A stretch of 64,000 nucleotides of DNA, from contig NZ_JAUFQR010000001.1 of the NCBI RefSeq assembly GCF_030409875.1, positions 4,278,001 to 4,342,000 on the forward strand, in the 5' to 3' direction. The notes below the pieces were generated by a model. That model was not told where the DNA came from and ran no database searches. It saw only the letters and a program-made list of their open reading frames with translations. Position numbers and translations under genes: made by a program. Source of the stretch: Chryseobacterium tructae. Its GTDB lineage: Bacteria; Bacteroidota; Bacteroidia; Flavobacteriales; Weeksellaceae. The number at the start of each line of letters is the position of its first letter. The first letter of the stretch is position 1. Positions 1 to 8,537 of this stretch are shown here, in pieces.

Positions 1-1
1 A

Positions 2-961
2 AAGCCAGGACAACTTACAGGAGAAATCTTATTAAACCTTGACACAGAAGAAGATGATGAAATTGACATCGGTTGTGCAGGAGGTGTTGATGTTACTATT
101 ACTCAAAACTATGCAACAGAAGCTCCAAAAGGACAGGTTGTAAGAATTGAAGTAAAAGGATTACAGGGCGGTCACTCAGGAATGGATATTCATAAAGGTT
201 TCGGAAACGCCAACATTATCTTAGGAAGACTTCTTTACAAAGGATTGGAAAATCAAAATGTAGAATTGATCTCTATTGATGGTGGTGGATTAAGAAATGC
301 TATTCCAAGAGAAGGTGTTGCGATCATCTCTGTAAGAAATGCACAGGAATTCATTCAGGAAGCTACTGCTCTTAAAACAGAAATTTTAGAAGAATTTGCC
401 TCTGTAGAAGCAGGTCTTCAAATCAATATCGAAAACTCTACCTCTTCTGACAAAGCTATTTCAGAAGGAGATTCTAAAAAAGTTATCCTTACTTTAAAAG
501 GTCTTCACAACGGAGTATACAGAATGAGCCCGGATGTAGTTGACCTTGTAGAAGCCTCTAATAATGTGGCTAGAGTTGAATTGAAAGGGGGAGAATTGAA
601 GATTCTTAACCTTACAAGATCTTCAGTAGACTCTTCTAAATATTCTACAGCAGAACAATTGAAATCTGTAGCAGAATTAGCAGGAATGAATGTAGTATTC
701 AGTGGTTCTTACCCAGGATGGAAGCCAAGACCAGGTTCTGAAATCGTACAGATCATGGAAAAGATCTATACAGAGAAGTTCAATGAGAAGCCTCATGTTG
801 TAGCTTGTCATGCAGGTTTAGAATGTGGTATCATTGGAGCTAACTATCCGGAAATGGAAATGGTAAGTTTCGGCCCTACCATCAGAGGAGCACACTCTCC
901 TGATGAGAAAGCAAACATTCCATCTGCTCAGAAATTCTGGAGCTTCCTGAAAGATATTTAG
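2..961 (+). CDS. pepD: Cytosol non-specific dipeptidase PepD (M20 family), 3' part
   Basis: The frame is open from the first bases of the window, so this is the last ~319 residues of a family that is normally about 480 long; the N-terminal metal-binding part lies upstream. Visible family features are GCAGGVDV, the lid-domain GGHSGMDIH stretch, CHAGLECG and the C-terminal GPTIRGAHSPDE, which carries a late histidine metal ligand. PepD enzymes hydrolyse Xaa-His and other dipeptides in the cytoplasm using two zinc ions. A hairpin terminator follows 40 bases after the stop. An ATG at 182 is internal and not the start. Identification is firm; only the true start is unseen. Confidence 0.93.
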   Translation, partial: KPGQLTGEILLNLDTEEDDEIDIGCAGGVDVTITQNYATEAPKGQVVRIEVKGLQGGHSGMDIHKGFGNANIILGRLLYKGLENQNVELISIDGGGLRNAIPREGVAIISVRNAQEFIQEATALKTEILEEFASVEAGLQINIENSTSSDKAISEGDSKKVILTLKGLHNGVYRMSPDVVDLVEASNNVARVELKGGELKILNLTRSSVDSSKYSTAEQLKSVAELAGMNVVFSGSYPGWKPRPGSEIVQIMEKIYTEKFNEKPHVVACHAGLECGIIGANYPEMEMVSFGPTIRGAHSPDEKANIPSAQKFWSFLKDI

Positions 962-1001
962 CGAATATTCCTCAGAAATAGAATAGTAAAATAACTATAT
1001 T

Positions 1002-1036
1002 AAATATCCAAAGTCTTATGATTTTGGATATTTTAA
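1002..1036 (+). terminator. Rho-independent terminator after pepD
   Basis: An 11-bp perfect inverted repeat (1002-1012 with 1023-1033) with a 10-nt loop is followed by T-rich sequence. It separates pepD from the LOG gene. Confidence 0.6.
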
Positions 1037-1061
1037 TTTAAACCATTAAGACATTTAAAAT

Positions 1062-1643
1062 ATGAAAAGTATTACAGTATTCTGCGGTTCAAGTTTCGGC
1101 ACAGATACAATCTATGAAGAGCAGGCATTTTTACTTGGGCAAACGTTAGCAAAACAAAATATACAACTCATTTACGGTGGCTCAGAAACCGGTTTAATGG
1201 GAACTATCGCCAACGGAGCATTAAGTGAAAATGGAAAAGTAACCGGCGTTCTCCCTCACTTTTTACAGGCTAAAGAAATTGCCCATAAAAACCTTACTGA
1301 ACTGGTTCTCGTTGAAACAATGCACGAAAGAAAAACCAAAATGAATGAGCTTTGCGATGGCGTGATCGTACTTCCCGGAGGTTACGGAACGTTGGAAGAA
1401 TTTTTTGAAATGATTACCTGGGCACAACTTGGTCTTCATAAAAAGCCTATCGCCATTTTGAATATTGAAGGTTTCTACGATGATCTCATCAATTTGATTG
1501 AAAATATGGTGAACAAAGGATTTCTAAAGTCTGTAAATCGAGATATGCTTTTAGTAAGTGACAACATAAACGACCTGTTGGAAAAAATGAGAAACTATCA
1601 GGCTCCAACCGTTGGAAAGTGGATTTCTAAGGAAGAAATATAA
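1062..1643 (+). CDS. LOG family protein (putative cytokinin riboside 5'-monophosphate phosphoribohydrolase)
   Basis: The 193-residue protein has the LOG signature: an N-terminal VFCGSSFG loop, YGGSETGLMG, the ERKTKMNELCDG helix and the catalytic PGGYGTLEE motif (PGGxGTxxE). Family members cleave the N-glycosidic bond of nucleoside 5'-monophosphates; in plants and some bacteria this releases cytokinin bases. In flavobacteria the physiological role is not established and purine monophosphate turnover is equally possible. It has normal length and stands alone, closed by a bidirectional terminator shared with the convergent ferredoxin gene. Confidence 0.92.
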   Translation: MKSITVFCGSSFGTDTIYEEQAFLLGQTLAKQNIQLIYGGSETGLMGTIANGALSENGKVTGVLPHFLQAKEIAHKNLTELVLVETMHERKTKMNELCDGVIVLPGGYGTLEEFFEMITWAQLGLHKKPIAILNIEGFYDDLINLIENMVNKGFLKSVNRDMLLVSDNINDLLEKMRNYQAPTVGKWISKEEI

Positions 1644-1664
1644 TCTCTTAATAATATAAAAACA

Positions 1665-1693
1665 AAACCCGTCCGGAAGATCCGAACGGGTTT
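1665..1693. terminator. Bidirectional terminator between LOG and ferredoxin genes
   Basis: A GC-rich hairpin (1665-1677 with 1681-1693, one mismatch, loop AGA) is flanked by A-rich sequence on the left and T-rich sequence on the right, as expected between two convergent genes. Confidence 0.8.
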
Positions 1694-1717
1694 CTTATTA
1701 AGATTAAAAAATATTTT

Positions 1718-2047
1718 CTAAGGATAAGGAGCAATTTCCACTTCCAGCCCTTCCATGGCATCTGCAATATGCAACTGGCAGCCTAATCGGCTGTTGTCTT
1801 TCACATGGAAAGCTTCAGCAAGCATTGCATCTTCTTCATCTCCCATTGGTTCCAAACCAGGATCATTGATTACGTATACCTGGCATGAAGCACACATCGC
1901 CATTCCGCCGCATACACCAATAGTACCTTCTTCAGCCAATTCATACGAACGAATGATCTCCATTAAGTTCATGGACATATCCGTAGGAGCTATAACATCG
2001 TGGATTACACCTTCTCTGTCGGTGATTTTAATATTAATATCTGACAT
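1718..2047 (-). CDS. [2Fe-2S] ferredoxin
   Basis: This 109-residue protein is a plant/adrenodoxin-type ferredoxin. The cluster ligands are visible as GVCGGMAMCASC (Cys-x5-Cys-x2-Cys) plus a fourth cysteine in RLGCQL about 35 residues later. It starts 12 bp after the stop of the NAD(P)H-dependent ferredoxin reductase gene on the same strand. The two very likely form an operon and a redox pair that moves electrons from NADPH through FAD to the ferredoxin. The acceptor system cannot be seen from the sequence. Confidence 0.92.
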   Translation of the reverse strand: MSDINIKITDREGVIHDVIAPTDMSMNLMEIIRSYELAEEGTIGVCGGMAMCASCQVYVINDPGLEPMGDEEDAMLAEAFHVKDNSRLGCQLHIADAMEGLEVEIAPYP

Positions 2048-2059
2048 AATTCTGCAAAA

Positions 2060-3114
2060 TTAGTCAATTTTTTTCACAACAGCCTTCTCTGCTTCTTTAC
2101 GGCTTCCGTCAAATCCGTCTACTCCACTTACGGTAGTATATTTTAATACGAATTTTTTACCAGGATTGAGTCTGTTATAAACGCTCTGACACATCAAAGT
2201 AGCTTCGTGGAAACCACAAAGGATCAACTTCAATTTACCAGGATAAGTATTAATATCTCCGATAGCATAAATACCATCAATATTAGTTTGATAATCAAGT
2301 GCGTTGTTTACTACAATCGCATTCTTCTCAATATTAAGTCCCAGTTTCCGATCTCACCTAATTTTGGAGTCAATCCGAATAACGGGATGAAATAATCTGT
2401 TTCAATTTCAAAAGCATCCTCACCATCTTTTTGTACAGTGATCGCTTCTACCTTTCCGTCACCTTTAATACCGATAACTTCAGCTGGAGTAATCAATTTG
2501 ATTTTCCCTTCGTTTTTCAAATCCTGAACTTTCTCTACAGAATCCAAAGCTCCTCTGAACTCATTTCTTCTGTGGATCAAAGTTACTTCACTCGCTACAT
2601 TGGAAAGGAAAATACTCCAGTCCAGAGCAGAATCTCCACCTCCTGCAATCACTACTTTTTTATTTCTGAAGTGCTCAGGTTCTTTAACGAAATATTCCAA
2701 TCCTTTCTCCTCATAATCCGCTACATTTTCGAAAGTAGGTTTTCTAGGTTCAAAAGTCCCTAACCCACCTGCAATAGCAATAGCTTTACATCTGTGAACG
2801 GTTCCTTTGTTCGTAATCACCTCAAACCACTCATCATCTACCTTTGTATAAGAAACTGCCGTTTCTCCCAAGGTAAACCCAGGTTGGAACTGCTTGATCT
2901 GCTCCATCAAATTATCTACCAATTCTCCAGCGTTTACTGAAGGATACCCCGGAATATCAAAAATAGGTTTCTTAGGATAAAGTTCAGCCAATTGCCCTCC
3001 CGGTTGTGGAAGTGCGTCAATAATGTGGCACTTCATTTTTAAAAGACCCGCTTCAAAAACGGCAAAAAGCCCTGTAGGCCCTGCACCTATGATCAATATA
3101 TCAGTGGTTATCAT
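2060..3114 (-). CDS. Ferredoxin--NADP reductase, thioredoxin-reductase-like type (one frame break)
   Basis: The N-terminus has the FAD dinucleotide fold GAGPTGLFAVFEAG and PQPGGQLAELYP. The NADPH-binding fold is IAGGGDSALDWS, and the C-terminal FAD contact IYAIGDINTYPGK is present. The reading frame breaks at 2340-2342. Restoring one base to the CCC run (plus strand) makes the frame continue WGLNIEKNAIVVN to a stop at 2060, giving 351 residues, the usual family length. As written, a stop appears at 2311. I infer a sequencing deletion because the protein is otherwise intact and its ferredoxin partner lies immediately downstream. Likely a homodimeric flavoprotein of the TrxR-like FNR class found in Bacteroidota and Firmicutes. 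Confidence 0.88.
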
Positions 3115-3146
3115 AATTTAAGATAATTTAATTATACATGTAACTG

Positions 3147-3154
3147 CAAATTTA
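3147..3154 (-). promoter_or_regulatory. Bacteroidetes -7 element for the ferredoxin reductase operon
   Basis: On the minus strand this reads TAAATTTG, matching TAnnTTTG, 33 bases upstream of the reductase start. No clear TTG at the -33 position. Confidence 0.5.
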
Positions 3155-3232
3155 CTAATTTTAATGCGAAGCATATTTAATTGATTCTAAATAAAAACCT
3201 GAGATTTGTCAAATATCTAACAATTAAGATTT

Positions 3233-3240
3233 TAAATTTG
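3233..3240 (+). promoter_or_regulatory. Bacteroidetes -7 element for the DUF3108 gene
   Basis: TAAATTTG matches TAnnTTTG and ends 25 bases before the start codon. A TTG at 3206-3208 is 24 nt upstream, slightly longer than the usual 19-21. Confidence 0.5.
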
Positions 3241-3265
3241 GCAATGTTTTTGTAAACGACATAAC

Positions 3266-4036
3266 ATGAAGAAACTTTTCAACTTTTTAGCAGTCTTTAT
3301 ATTCTTTCTAGGTTCAGCCCAGATTGATAACGTAGCAGATGGTGAATCTATTACCCTAAGAATTCACTATGGATTCTTAAATGCAGGGACTGCTAATCTC
3401 ACCACCAAAAAAACAACATACAAAGGAGCACCCCATTTGTACGTAAAGGGTACAGGCCAAACTACAGGTGCTGTAAAAGCGTTCTTTAAAGTAGAAGACT
3501 TATACGAGAGTTTTATTGATTCTGCCACAAGTTTACCCAGCTACTATGTCCGAAATGTTAGGGAAGGAAGTTATCGCCAGCATTTTGAAACAGCCTTTAA
3601 TCACGATAACAATACTTTAATTTTAACAGATAAGAAAACGCCGGCAAACGGCTCAAAGGTTATAAAGTCTGTAAAAGGAGTGCAAGATATGCTTTCATGC
3701 TTCTATTATCTCAGAAGCAAGAGCCAGGATGAATTGAAAGTAGGAACAGTAATCAATATGAATGTATGGATTGATGACGAGATGTTTCCTTTCCAGCTTA
3801 AGGTTATAGGAACTGAGGATTTAAAGACAAAATTCGGTACCATCAACTGTTTAAAGATCATTCCATCTGTAAAAAGCGGGAGAGTCTTTAAAGAAAAAGA
3901 GGGAGTAACGATGTGGGTTTCTAATGATGCCAATCATATCCCTATGCTTTTAAAGGCTGAACTGGCAGTAGGTTCATTGAAAGCGAGTATTGATGATTAC
4001 AAAAACGTAAAATATCCTTTAAAATTTACCAAGTAA
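3266..4036 (+). CDS. DUF3108 domain-containing exported protein
   Basis: The 256-residue protein starts with a Sec signal peptide (MKKLFNFLAVFIFFLGSAQ, cleavage after the Gln region). The rest fits the DUF3108 family: an early RIHYGFLNAGTA strand, KAFFKVEDLYESFID, and a C-terminal block ending VTMWVSNDANHIPMLLKAEL followed by GSLKASIDDYKN. DUF3108 proteins are predicted beta-rich periplasmic or envelope proteins of unknown function, common in Bacteroidota and Proteobacteria. It is monocistronic, with its own promoter and a strong terminator directly after it. No catalytic motif is evident. Confidence 0.85.
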   Translation: MKKLFNFLAVFIFFLGSAQIDNVADGESITLRIHYGFLNAGTANLTTKKTTYKGAPHLYVKGTGQTTGAVKAFFKVEDLYESFIDSATSLPSYYVRNVREGSYRQHFETAFNHDNNTLILTDKKTPANGSKVIKSVKGVQDMLSCFYYLRSKSQDELKVGTVINMNVWIDDEMFPFQLKVIGTEDLKTKFGTINCLKIIPSVKSGRVFKEKEGVTMWVSNDANHIPMLLKAELAVGSLKASIDDYKNVKYPLKFTK

Positions 4037-4051
4037 TACTAATGAATAAAG

Positions 4052-4089
4052 AAACAGAGAATCTAAAAATAGATTCTCTGTTTTTTTTG
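4052..4089 (+). terminator. Terminator after DUF3108 gene
   Basis: A 13-bp perfect stem (4052-4064 with 4071-4083) with a 6-nt loop is followed by an uninterrupted T run. Confidence 0.85.
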
Positions 4090-4109
4090 TATTAAAATTA
4101 TTTTGTGTT

Positions 4110-4652
4110 TTAAAATCTATAGGCAACACCTGCTTGTGCGATCCCTTTCATTCCGATATTGGTTTCTACAAAAACACTTAGATCTCCTCCATATCTTAGC
4201 CCAATGGGAACCACATTAAATCCGAATCCAGTACTGCTATCTTTATTCTCCTTTTTATTATTCTTATTGACATAAGTGGTACTGGTAAAATTAACACCGA
4301 TACTACCTCCTGAGTATAATCCTAGTTTATTCTTTCTAAGCCAGAAATAATCTACTTTTGGAAGGATTGAGGTTATACTTTGTTTCGAAACAGATTCTGT
4401 TTTTCCAAAGAATTCATTGGTAACATCTATCCCATAGCGCCAGTTCATATTTTTACTGTACACCATTACTCCAAGAGCAGCAACACCATTACTTGAAGGA
4501 CTTTTTGTATCGGAGAGACTTCCAACAATAGCAGAACCTAGATCATAAGCAGTCCCATACACAGAAGGTGTTCCATAGCTGGCTGCAATTTCAATTTTTT
4601 GAGCATTAAGGCTTGCTCCCGCAATTAGAAGCGGAAATAATAATTTTTTCAT
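4110..4652 (-). CDS. Putative outer membrane beta-barrel protein
   Basis: I choose the start at 4652 because it begins directly with a signal peptide (MKKLLFPLLIAGASLNAQ); an ATG eight codons upstream only adds a polar extension. The mature part of about 160 residues is rich in alternating hydrophobic/polar stretches and Gly/Tyr/Ser. It ends in an aromatic residue (AYRF), the usual C-terminal signature of outer membrane barrels. Phrases such as WRYGIDVTNEFFG and LGLYSGGSIGVNF look like transmembrane strands. No specific family is recognised and the function is unknown. Confidence 0.65.
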   Translation of the reverse strand: MKKLLFPLLIAGASLNAQKIEIAASYGTPSVYGTAYDLGSAIVGSLSDTKSPSSNGVAALGVMVYSKNMNWRYGIDVTNEFFGKTESVSKQSITSILPKVDYFWLRKNKLGLYSGGSIGVNFTSTTYVNKNNKKENKDSSTGFGFNVVPIGLRYGGDLSVFVETNIGMKGIAQAGVAYRF

Positions 4653-4967
4653 CACGTTTATTTTAACTGGGGTCAAAAATAAACTTTCATCAAATTAATT
4701 ACAACAAAAATACAATTTTAACAAAAAAAACGCCCATTTTACTCAATATTCCCTAAACAGTTAGAAATAATTAAACTTTTAATGAGCTTATGTAATATAT
4801 TTTCAATTCAAGTTGTCTTAATAATAGAAGCAGCAAAGGGGCTGCGATGTCAATACTTCGTTGAAATACCTTCGTAAAGTATGGACATAAGAAACAGGCA
4901 CGTGTAAATTTTCAATAAAATCAGTTTTTAATTACGTTTTGTTTCTTAGGTCAGTAATTAAAAACAA
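4653..4967. other. Gene-free AT-rich spacer with a 12-bp inverted repeat
   Basis: No coding frame is supported here. The only clear structure is a perfect 12-bp inverted repeat, 4924-4935 with 4954-4965 (18-nt loop), immediately next to the pheS terminator. It may be a second, weaker hairpin of the same termination region. Confidence 0.5.
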
Positions 4968-4991
4968 AAACCTCCGGAGCTCCGGAGGTTT
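4968..4991 (-). terminator. Terminator after pheS
   Basis: An 11-bp GC-rich perfect palindrome (4968-4978 with 4981-4991) is followed on the minus strand by a T-rich tract. Confidence 0.85.
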
Positions 4992-4996
4992 ATTTT

Positions 4997-6007
4997 TTAT
5001 AATGTCTTGAATTGTTCCAAGGTTCTTATATCATTTTCAAAGAACATTCTGATGTCACTCATTTGGTAAAGAAGCATTGTAATTCTTTCAATACCCATTC
5101 CGAATGCATATCCTGAATATTTCTCAGAATCAATGTTTACATTCTTCAATACAGCAGGATCTACCATACCACACCCCATGATTTCTAGCCATCCTGTTCC
5201 TTTTGTGATTCTATAATCGGTTTCAGAGTTGAGCCCCCAATATACATCGATCTCAGCACTTGGCTCAGTGAATGGGAAGTAAGAAGGTCTCATTCTGATT
5301 TTAGACTTTCCGAAAAGCTCAGTCGTAAAGAACTGAATAGTTTGCTTTAAATCGGCAAAGCTTACATTCTCATCAATATATAATCCTTCAATCTGATGGA
5401 AGATACAGTGAGAACGTGAAGAAATTGCTTCATTTCTGAATACTCTTCCTGGAGATAAAATTCTGATAGGCGGCTGATTTTCTTCCATATAACGAGTCTG
5501 CACAGAAGAAGTGTGCGTTCTCAAAAGAATATCCGGATTCTGCTCAATGAAGAACGTATCCTGCATATCTCTTGCCGGATGATATTCCGGAAGGTTCAAT
5601 GCGGTAAAGTTATGCCAGTCATCCTCAATCTCAGGACCATCTGCCACTGCAAATCCAATTGATTTAAAGATTTCAATGATTCTATTTTTAACCAGGTTGA
5701 TCGGATGTCTTGACCCCAAATCCAATGGAAACGCTGGTCTTGTAAGATCTTCTTTTTCTAGCGCAATAGAAGATGTGGAAGCACTTTTCAAATCTTCCAA
5801 TTTCACAGCAACTGCTTGCTTCAAAGTATTGATCTTCTGCCCGAATTCTTTCTTCTGGTCGTTAGGAACTTCTTTAAATTTTTCAAAAAAATCATTCAGA
5901 ACTCCTTTTTTACCGTTGTACTTGATACGGAAATTCTCTATCTCTTCCTTAGAGGTAGTATTGAAGCCGTTTACTTCGATCAGTAGTTCTTCTATCTTTT
6001 CTATCAT
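4997..6007 (-). CDS. pheS: Phenylalanine--tRNA ligase alpha subunit
   Basis: This 336-residue protein is PheS, the catalytic alpha chain of the (alpha-beta)2 enzyme that charges tRNA-Phe. The N-terminal coiled-coil arm (about residues 1-85) is followed by the class II core: [11 protein letters not shown], motif 2 region [22 protein letters not shown], and motif 3 [13 protein letters not shown]. The start at 6007 (MIEKIEELL) is preferred over an upstream ATG at 6109, because the extension would cross the likely promoter at 6034-6041 and looks non-coding. The beta subunit PheT is not in the window, as is normal in flavobacteria. Confidence 0.96.
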   Translation of the reverse strand: MIEKIEELLIEVNGFNTTSKEEIENFRIKYNGKKGVLNDFFEKFKEVPNDQKKEFGQKINTLKQAVAVKLEDLKSASTSSIALEKEDLTRPAFPLDLGSRHPINLVKNRIIEIFKSIGFAVADGPEIEDDWHNFTALNLPEYHPARDMQDTFFIEQNPDILLRTHTSSVQTRYMEENQPPIRILSPGRVFRNEAISSRSHCIFHQIEGLYIDENVSFADLKQTIQFFTTELFGKSKIRMRPSYFPFTEPSAEIDVYWGLNSETDYRITKGTGWLEIMGCGMVDPAVLKNVNIDSEKYSGYAFGMGIERITMLLYQMSDIRMFFENDIRTLEQFKTL

Positions 6008-6033
6008 TATTTTTACCCTTTCAAAATGTTTTG

Positions 6034-6041
6034 CAAAAATA
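6034..6041 (-). promoter_or_regulatory. Bacteroidetes -7 element for pheS
   Basis: On the minus strand this reads TATTTTTG (TAnnTTTG), 26 bases upstream of the chosen pheS start. It supports the shorter start. Confidence 0.5.
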
Positions 6042-6079
6042 CAACTTTTAAGTTGAATAATAAGTCCGTCATAAAAAAA

Positions 6080-6103
6080 TCTGCCTCTTTTTCGGGAGGC
6101 AGA
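6080..6103 (-). terminator. Terminator after the YceI gene
   Basis: An 8-bp stem (6080-6087 with 6096-6103) is followed on the minus strand by seven T residues. Confidence 0.8.
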
Positions 6104-6135
6104 CTTCAATCACTTATTTCACTTAAATAAAAAAA

Positions 6136-6795
6136 TTATTTCTTTTCTAAAGCTTTCACGTTGATCTGAAGAGTTACCTCATCTTTAATCACTCCGTTTT
6201 CAGCAGGAGCCTGGAATTTCACCCCAAACTCTTCTCTCTTGATATCCTTAGGCTCAGTAGCAATACTTACGTCTCCATCTTTCACAGAAACATTCGCTTT
6301 AAACTGAACAGGTTTTGTAATTCCTTTAATTGTTAAATTACCATCCAAAAGAGTATTATAATCACCTTCCGGAGCAGGAGTAACCTTTGTAATTTCATAA
6401 GAAGCTGTTGGGAATTTTTCTACTTCAAAGAAATCACCACTCTTAAGGTGACCATTTAATTTACCCATATCTTCAGGACTGTCTTTCAAGTCTACAGAGG
6501 TAAGGGAATTCATATCAGCAACAAATTTACCGCTTTCTAGTTTTCCGTCCTTCACTGTTACATCTCCACTTTCAAACTTGATGGTTCCGAAGTGGCTCGT
6601 ATTTTCAGATTTAAATACTTTGTATCCTTTCCATTCAACCTTACTGTTTAGCGTATCCAAAGTGTACTGGTTACCATCTTTGGTTGTAGTCACTTCATTA
6701 CCTTCACTGGTAAGCGGTTTATCTTTTTTACAAGAAACCATTACGGCAGCAACGAATAAAGCAGGAATAGCTAACGAAAACAGTTTTTTTCTCAT
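6136..6795 (-). CDS. YceI family lipoprotein
   Basis: The 219-residue protein begins with a lipoprotein signal (MRKKLFSLAIPALFVAAVMVSC, lipobox VSC), so it should be anchored in the envelope. The rest is a YceI lipocalin-like barrel: YTLDTLNSKVEWKGYKVFKS, HFGTIKFESGDV, the SDDF-like LKSGDFFEVEKFPTASYEIT block, GNLTIKGITKPVQF and the closing FGVKFQAPAENGVIKDEVTL. YceI proteins bind isoprenoid or fatty amide ligands in the periplasm and are often linked to stress; the ligand here is unknown. It is divergent from the ABC ATPase gene. Confidence 0.92.
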   Translation of the reverse strand: MRKKLFSLAIPALFVAAVMVSCKKDKPLTSEGNEVTTTKDGNQYTLDTLNSKVEWKGYKVFKSENTSHFGTIKFESGDVTVKDGKLESGKFVADMNSLTSVDLKDSPEDMGKLNGHLKSGDFFEVEKFPTASYEITKVTPAPEGDYNTLLDGNLTIKGITKPVQFKANVSVKDGDVSIATEPKDIKREEFGVKFQAPAENGVIKDEVTLQINVKALEKK

Positions 6796-6858
6796 TTTTG
6801 ATTTATTTTTATTACTCCCGCTAATATAATAAAAAAAATTATGTTTTCATAAAAACCT

Positions 6859-6866
6859 TACATTTG
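6859..6866 (+). promoter_or_regulatory. Bacteroidetes -7 element very close to the ABC ATPase start
   Basis: TACATTTG (TAnnTTTG) ends only four bases before the ATG at 6871. Transcription would then begin at or next to the start codon, implying a leaderless or nearly leaderless mRNA. Confidence 0.5.
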
Positions 6867-6870
6867 TAAT

Positions 6871-7805
6871 ATGCTTTTAGAAATAAACAATTTATTCTTC
6901 TCTCACACCAAAGAAAAACCGCTGTTTCAGAACCTTAATTTAAGATTTGAAGCCAATAAAATCATTGCTCTGGCTGGAGAAAGTGGATGTGGAAAATCTA
7001 CCCTTTTAAGCCTGATGTATGGATTATTAGATTGGGAAAGCGGAGAAATTATCTTTGATGGAATGAGACTACTGGGACCCAAAGGAAATCTTGTTCCCGG
7101 AGAAGCTGAAATGAAGTTTGTAGCACAGAATTTTGACCTGATGCCTTATGCTACTGTTGCTGAAAATGTAGGTAAATTTATTTCAAATATTAATTTAACA
7201 AAAAAAAGAGAAACCGTTCTGGAACTTCTTGATGTGGTTGGGCTTCAGGAATTTGCAGATGTACTTCCTAAATATTTAAGTGGTGGCCAACAACAGAGGG
7301 TTGCCCTTGCCAGAGCACTTTCTGTTTTACCCAAACTCCTTATTCTGGATGAACCATTCAGTAACCTGGATTTTCCAAGAAAAATAGAGCTTAGAGAAAG
7401 GCTTTTCCGTTATGTAAAGGAACATCAGATCTCGTTGATTATTTCTACCCACGAACTTCAGGACATTATGCCATGGCTGGATCAGATCGTTATTCTTCAG
7501 GATGGAAGACTCATTCAAATAACAGCCCTGAAGAAACGTATCGAAATCCTTACAACTCTTATGTTGCTAAATTATTTGGAGAAGTAAATATCTTCAATGA
7601 AACTGAAGCAGCCAATTTTGAACTTTCAAAGTTTTTCTATTACCCGAAGGGAATAAAGATCTCCGAAAACGGTCTTGAATCAGAGGTTTTGGAAAGTAGA
7701 TTTGCAGGAAATTATTATTGGAACAAAATAAAAGTAAAAGATAAAGAGCTGGTAGTTTATACTGATGAAAAACTACATGGTTCTGTCACTATTTCGTTTA
7801 TCTAA
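6871..7805 (+). CDS. ABC transporter ATP-binding protein (one frame break)
   Basis: The ATPase domain has Walker A GESGCGKST (near residue 36), the signature LSGGQQQRVALARAL, Walker B LLILDEPFSNLD and the switch histidine in STHELQD. A frame break at 7517-7519 (AAA where AAAA is needed) would cut the protein at 7587. Restoring one A joins the ATPase to a C-terminal region (NNSPEETYRNPYNSYVAKLFG onward) ending at 7805, for 311 residues. That tail resembles the beta-rich accessory domain of PotA/CysA-type import ATPases. No permease gene is adjacent, so the substrate cannot be named. I infer a sequencing error. Confidence 0.85.
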
Positions 7806-7985
7806 ATCAAAAAAACAGAGATTAAAAAAAAGTGAATTTGCAATACTATTTGTTTACTCCAAGGCCTTTATTTACTCAATTTTTCAAACCTCCTCACTTT
7901 TCAAAACAACACATAACTCATACATTTACTTACACTTACCCATAAAAAAAATACAAACATAAGAATCTGTTATTAAACTTTTTCT

Positions 7986-7993
7986 TACATTTG
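7986..7993 (+). promoter_or_regulatory. Putative -7 element for the structured RNA at 8001-8113
   Basis: TACATTTG (TAnnTTTG) lies about 8-14 bases before the start of a long imperfect stem. No good TTG is seen upstream. Confidence 0.45.
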
Positions 7994-8000
7994 TATTTCC

Positions 8001-8113
8001 ACAGCATAAGGAAATTATTGGTTATTTCTCTTTCTGCCTTCTAGACGGACATTAGCAATCTTGCAATTAAGTCTTTTGAAAGATTACACTGTCCAATTCT
8101 TTCCTTTTTTTTT
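8001..8113 (+). ncRNA. Structured small RNA, candidate 6S-like (6S-Flavo type)
   Basis: No protein frame is supported between 7806 and 8146, but the stretch has the layout of a small RNA gene. A -7 promoter element at 7986-7993 precedes a closing stem pairing 8008-8021 with 8093-8106 (12 of 14 positions paired, two central mismatches). The interior of about 70 nt contains a small hairpin (AGTCTTT with AAAGATT, one wobble) and a large unpaired middle. Nine T residues (8105-8113) end it. A long, bubble-containing rod of ~105 nt with its own terminator is the shape of 6S RNA, which mimics an open promoter and binds RNA polymerase. The family assignment is inferred from shape only. The convergent yjdM gene ends 33 bases downstream. 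Confidence 0.6.
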
Positions 8114-8146
8114 ATGGATATTCAGCTAAAAGCTCAGTAATAGCTA

Positions 8147-8491
8147 TTAAGCTTTCTTCACAAATTCTGACTTTAGAGCCATTGCTCCGAAACCATCGAT
8201 CTTACAGTCGATATTATGATCACTTCCTGGTCTTAAGCGGATATTTTTAACTTTAGTACCAGCTTTTACCGGCTTAGGTGCCCCTTTTACAGGAAGATCC
8301 TTTACTACCACTACAGAATCACCATCCTGAAGCTCATTTCCGTTAGAATCCAATATCTTTCCCTCATTAGCGGCCTCAGAAGCTGCCTCCTCAGGATTCC
8401 ATTCATAGAAACACTGAGAACATACCATCATATTATCGCTCGGGTAAGTAAATTCGGAGCTACATTTCGGACAAAGTATTGTATCACTCAT
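8147..8491 (-). CDS. YjdM/PhnA family zinc-ribbon protein
   Basis: The 114-residue protein starts with a zinc ribbon, CPKC-x13-CSQC, with YEWNPEE following. It continues with the PhnA domain: [23 protein letters not shown], then [32 protein letters not shown]. The family was once tied to alkylphosphonate use (PhnA) but its real function is unresolved; a small zinc-binding role is all that can be said. It has its own well-formed promoter upstream (8506-8537) and a short leader. Confidence 0.92.
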   Translation of the reverse strand: MSDTILCPKCSSEFTYPSDNMMVCSQCFYEWNPEEAASEAANEGKILDSNGNELQDGDSVVVVKDLPVKGAPKPVKAGTKVKNIRLRPGSDHNIDCKIDGFGAMALKSEFVKKA

Positions 8492-8505
8492 ATTTTTAAT
8501 TTTTG

Positions 8506-8537
8506 CAAAGGTAGGACTTTTTAAAGGTTGAAGTCAA
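8506..8537 (-). promoter_or_regulatory. Bacteroidetes-type promoter for yjdM (TTG-N21-TAnnTTTG)
   Basis: Minus-strand TACCTTTG (8506-8513) is preceded by TTG (8535-8537) with a 21-nt spacer, close to the flavobacterial consensus. It ends 14 bases before the ATG. Confidence 0.7.

Noticed and set aside
2060..2346. Programmed frameshifting as the cause of the broken frames
   Set aside because: There are no slippery heptamers with downstream structures in common, the families are not known to use it, and asnB, tamB and the TonB receptor would each need it twice.
2207..2395. Plus-strand frame opposite the ferredoxin reductase
   Set aside because: It is antisense to a well-supported gene and has no recognisable feature.
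7765..7962. Short frame after the ABC ATPase
   Set aside because: It starts inside the ATPase gene in another frame, is low complexity and lacks any family feature.
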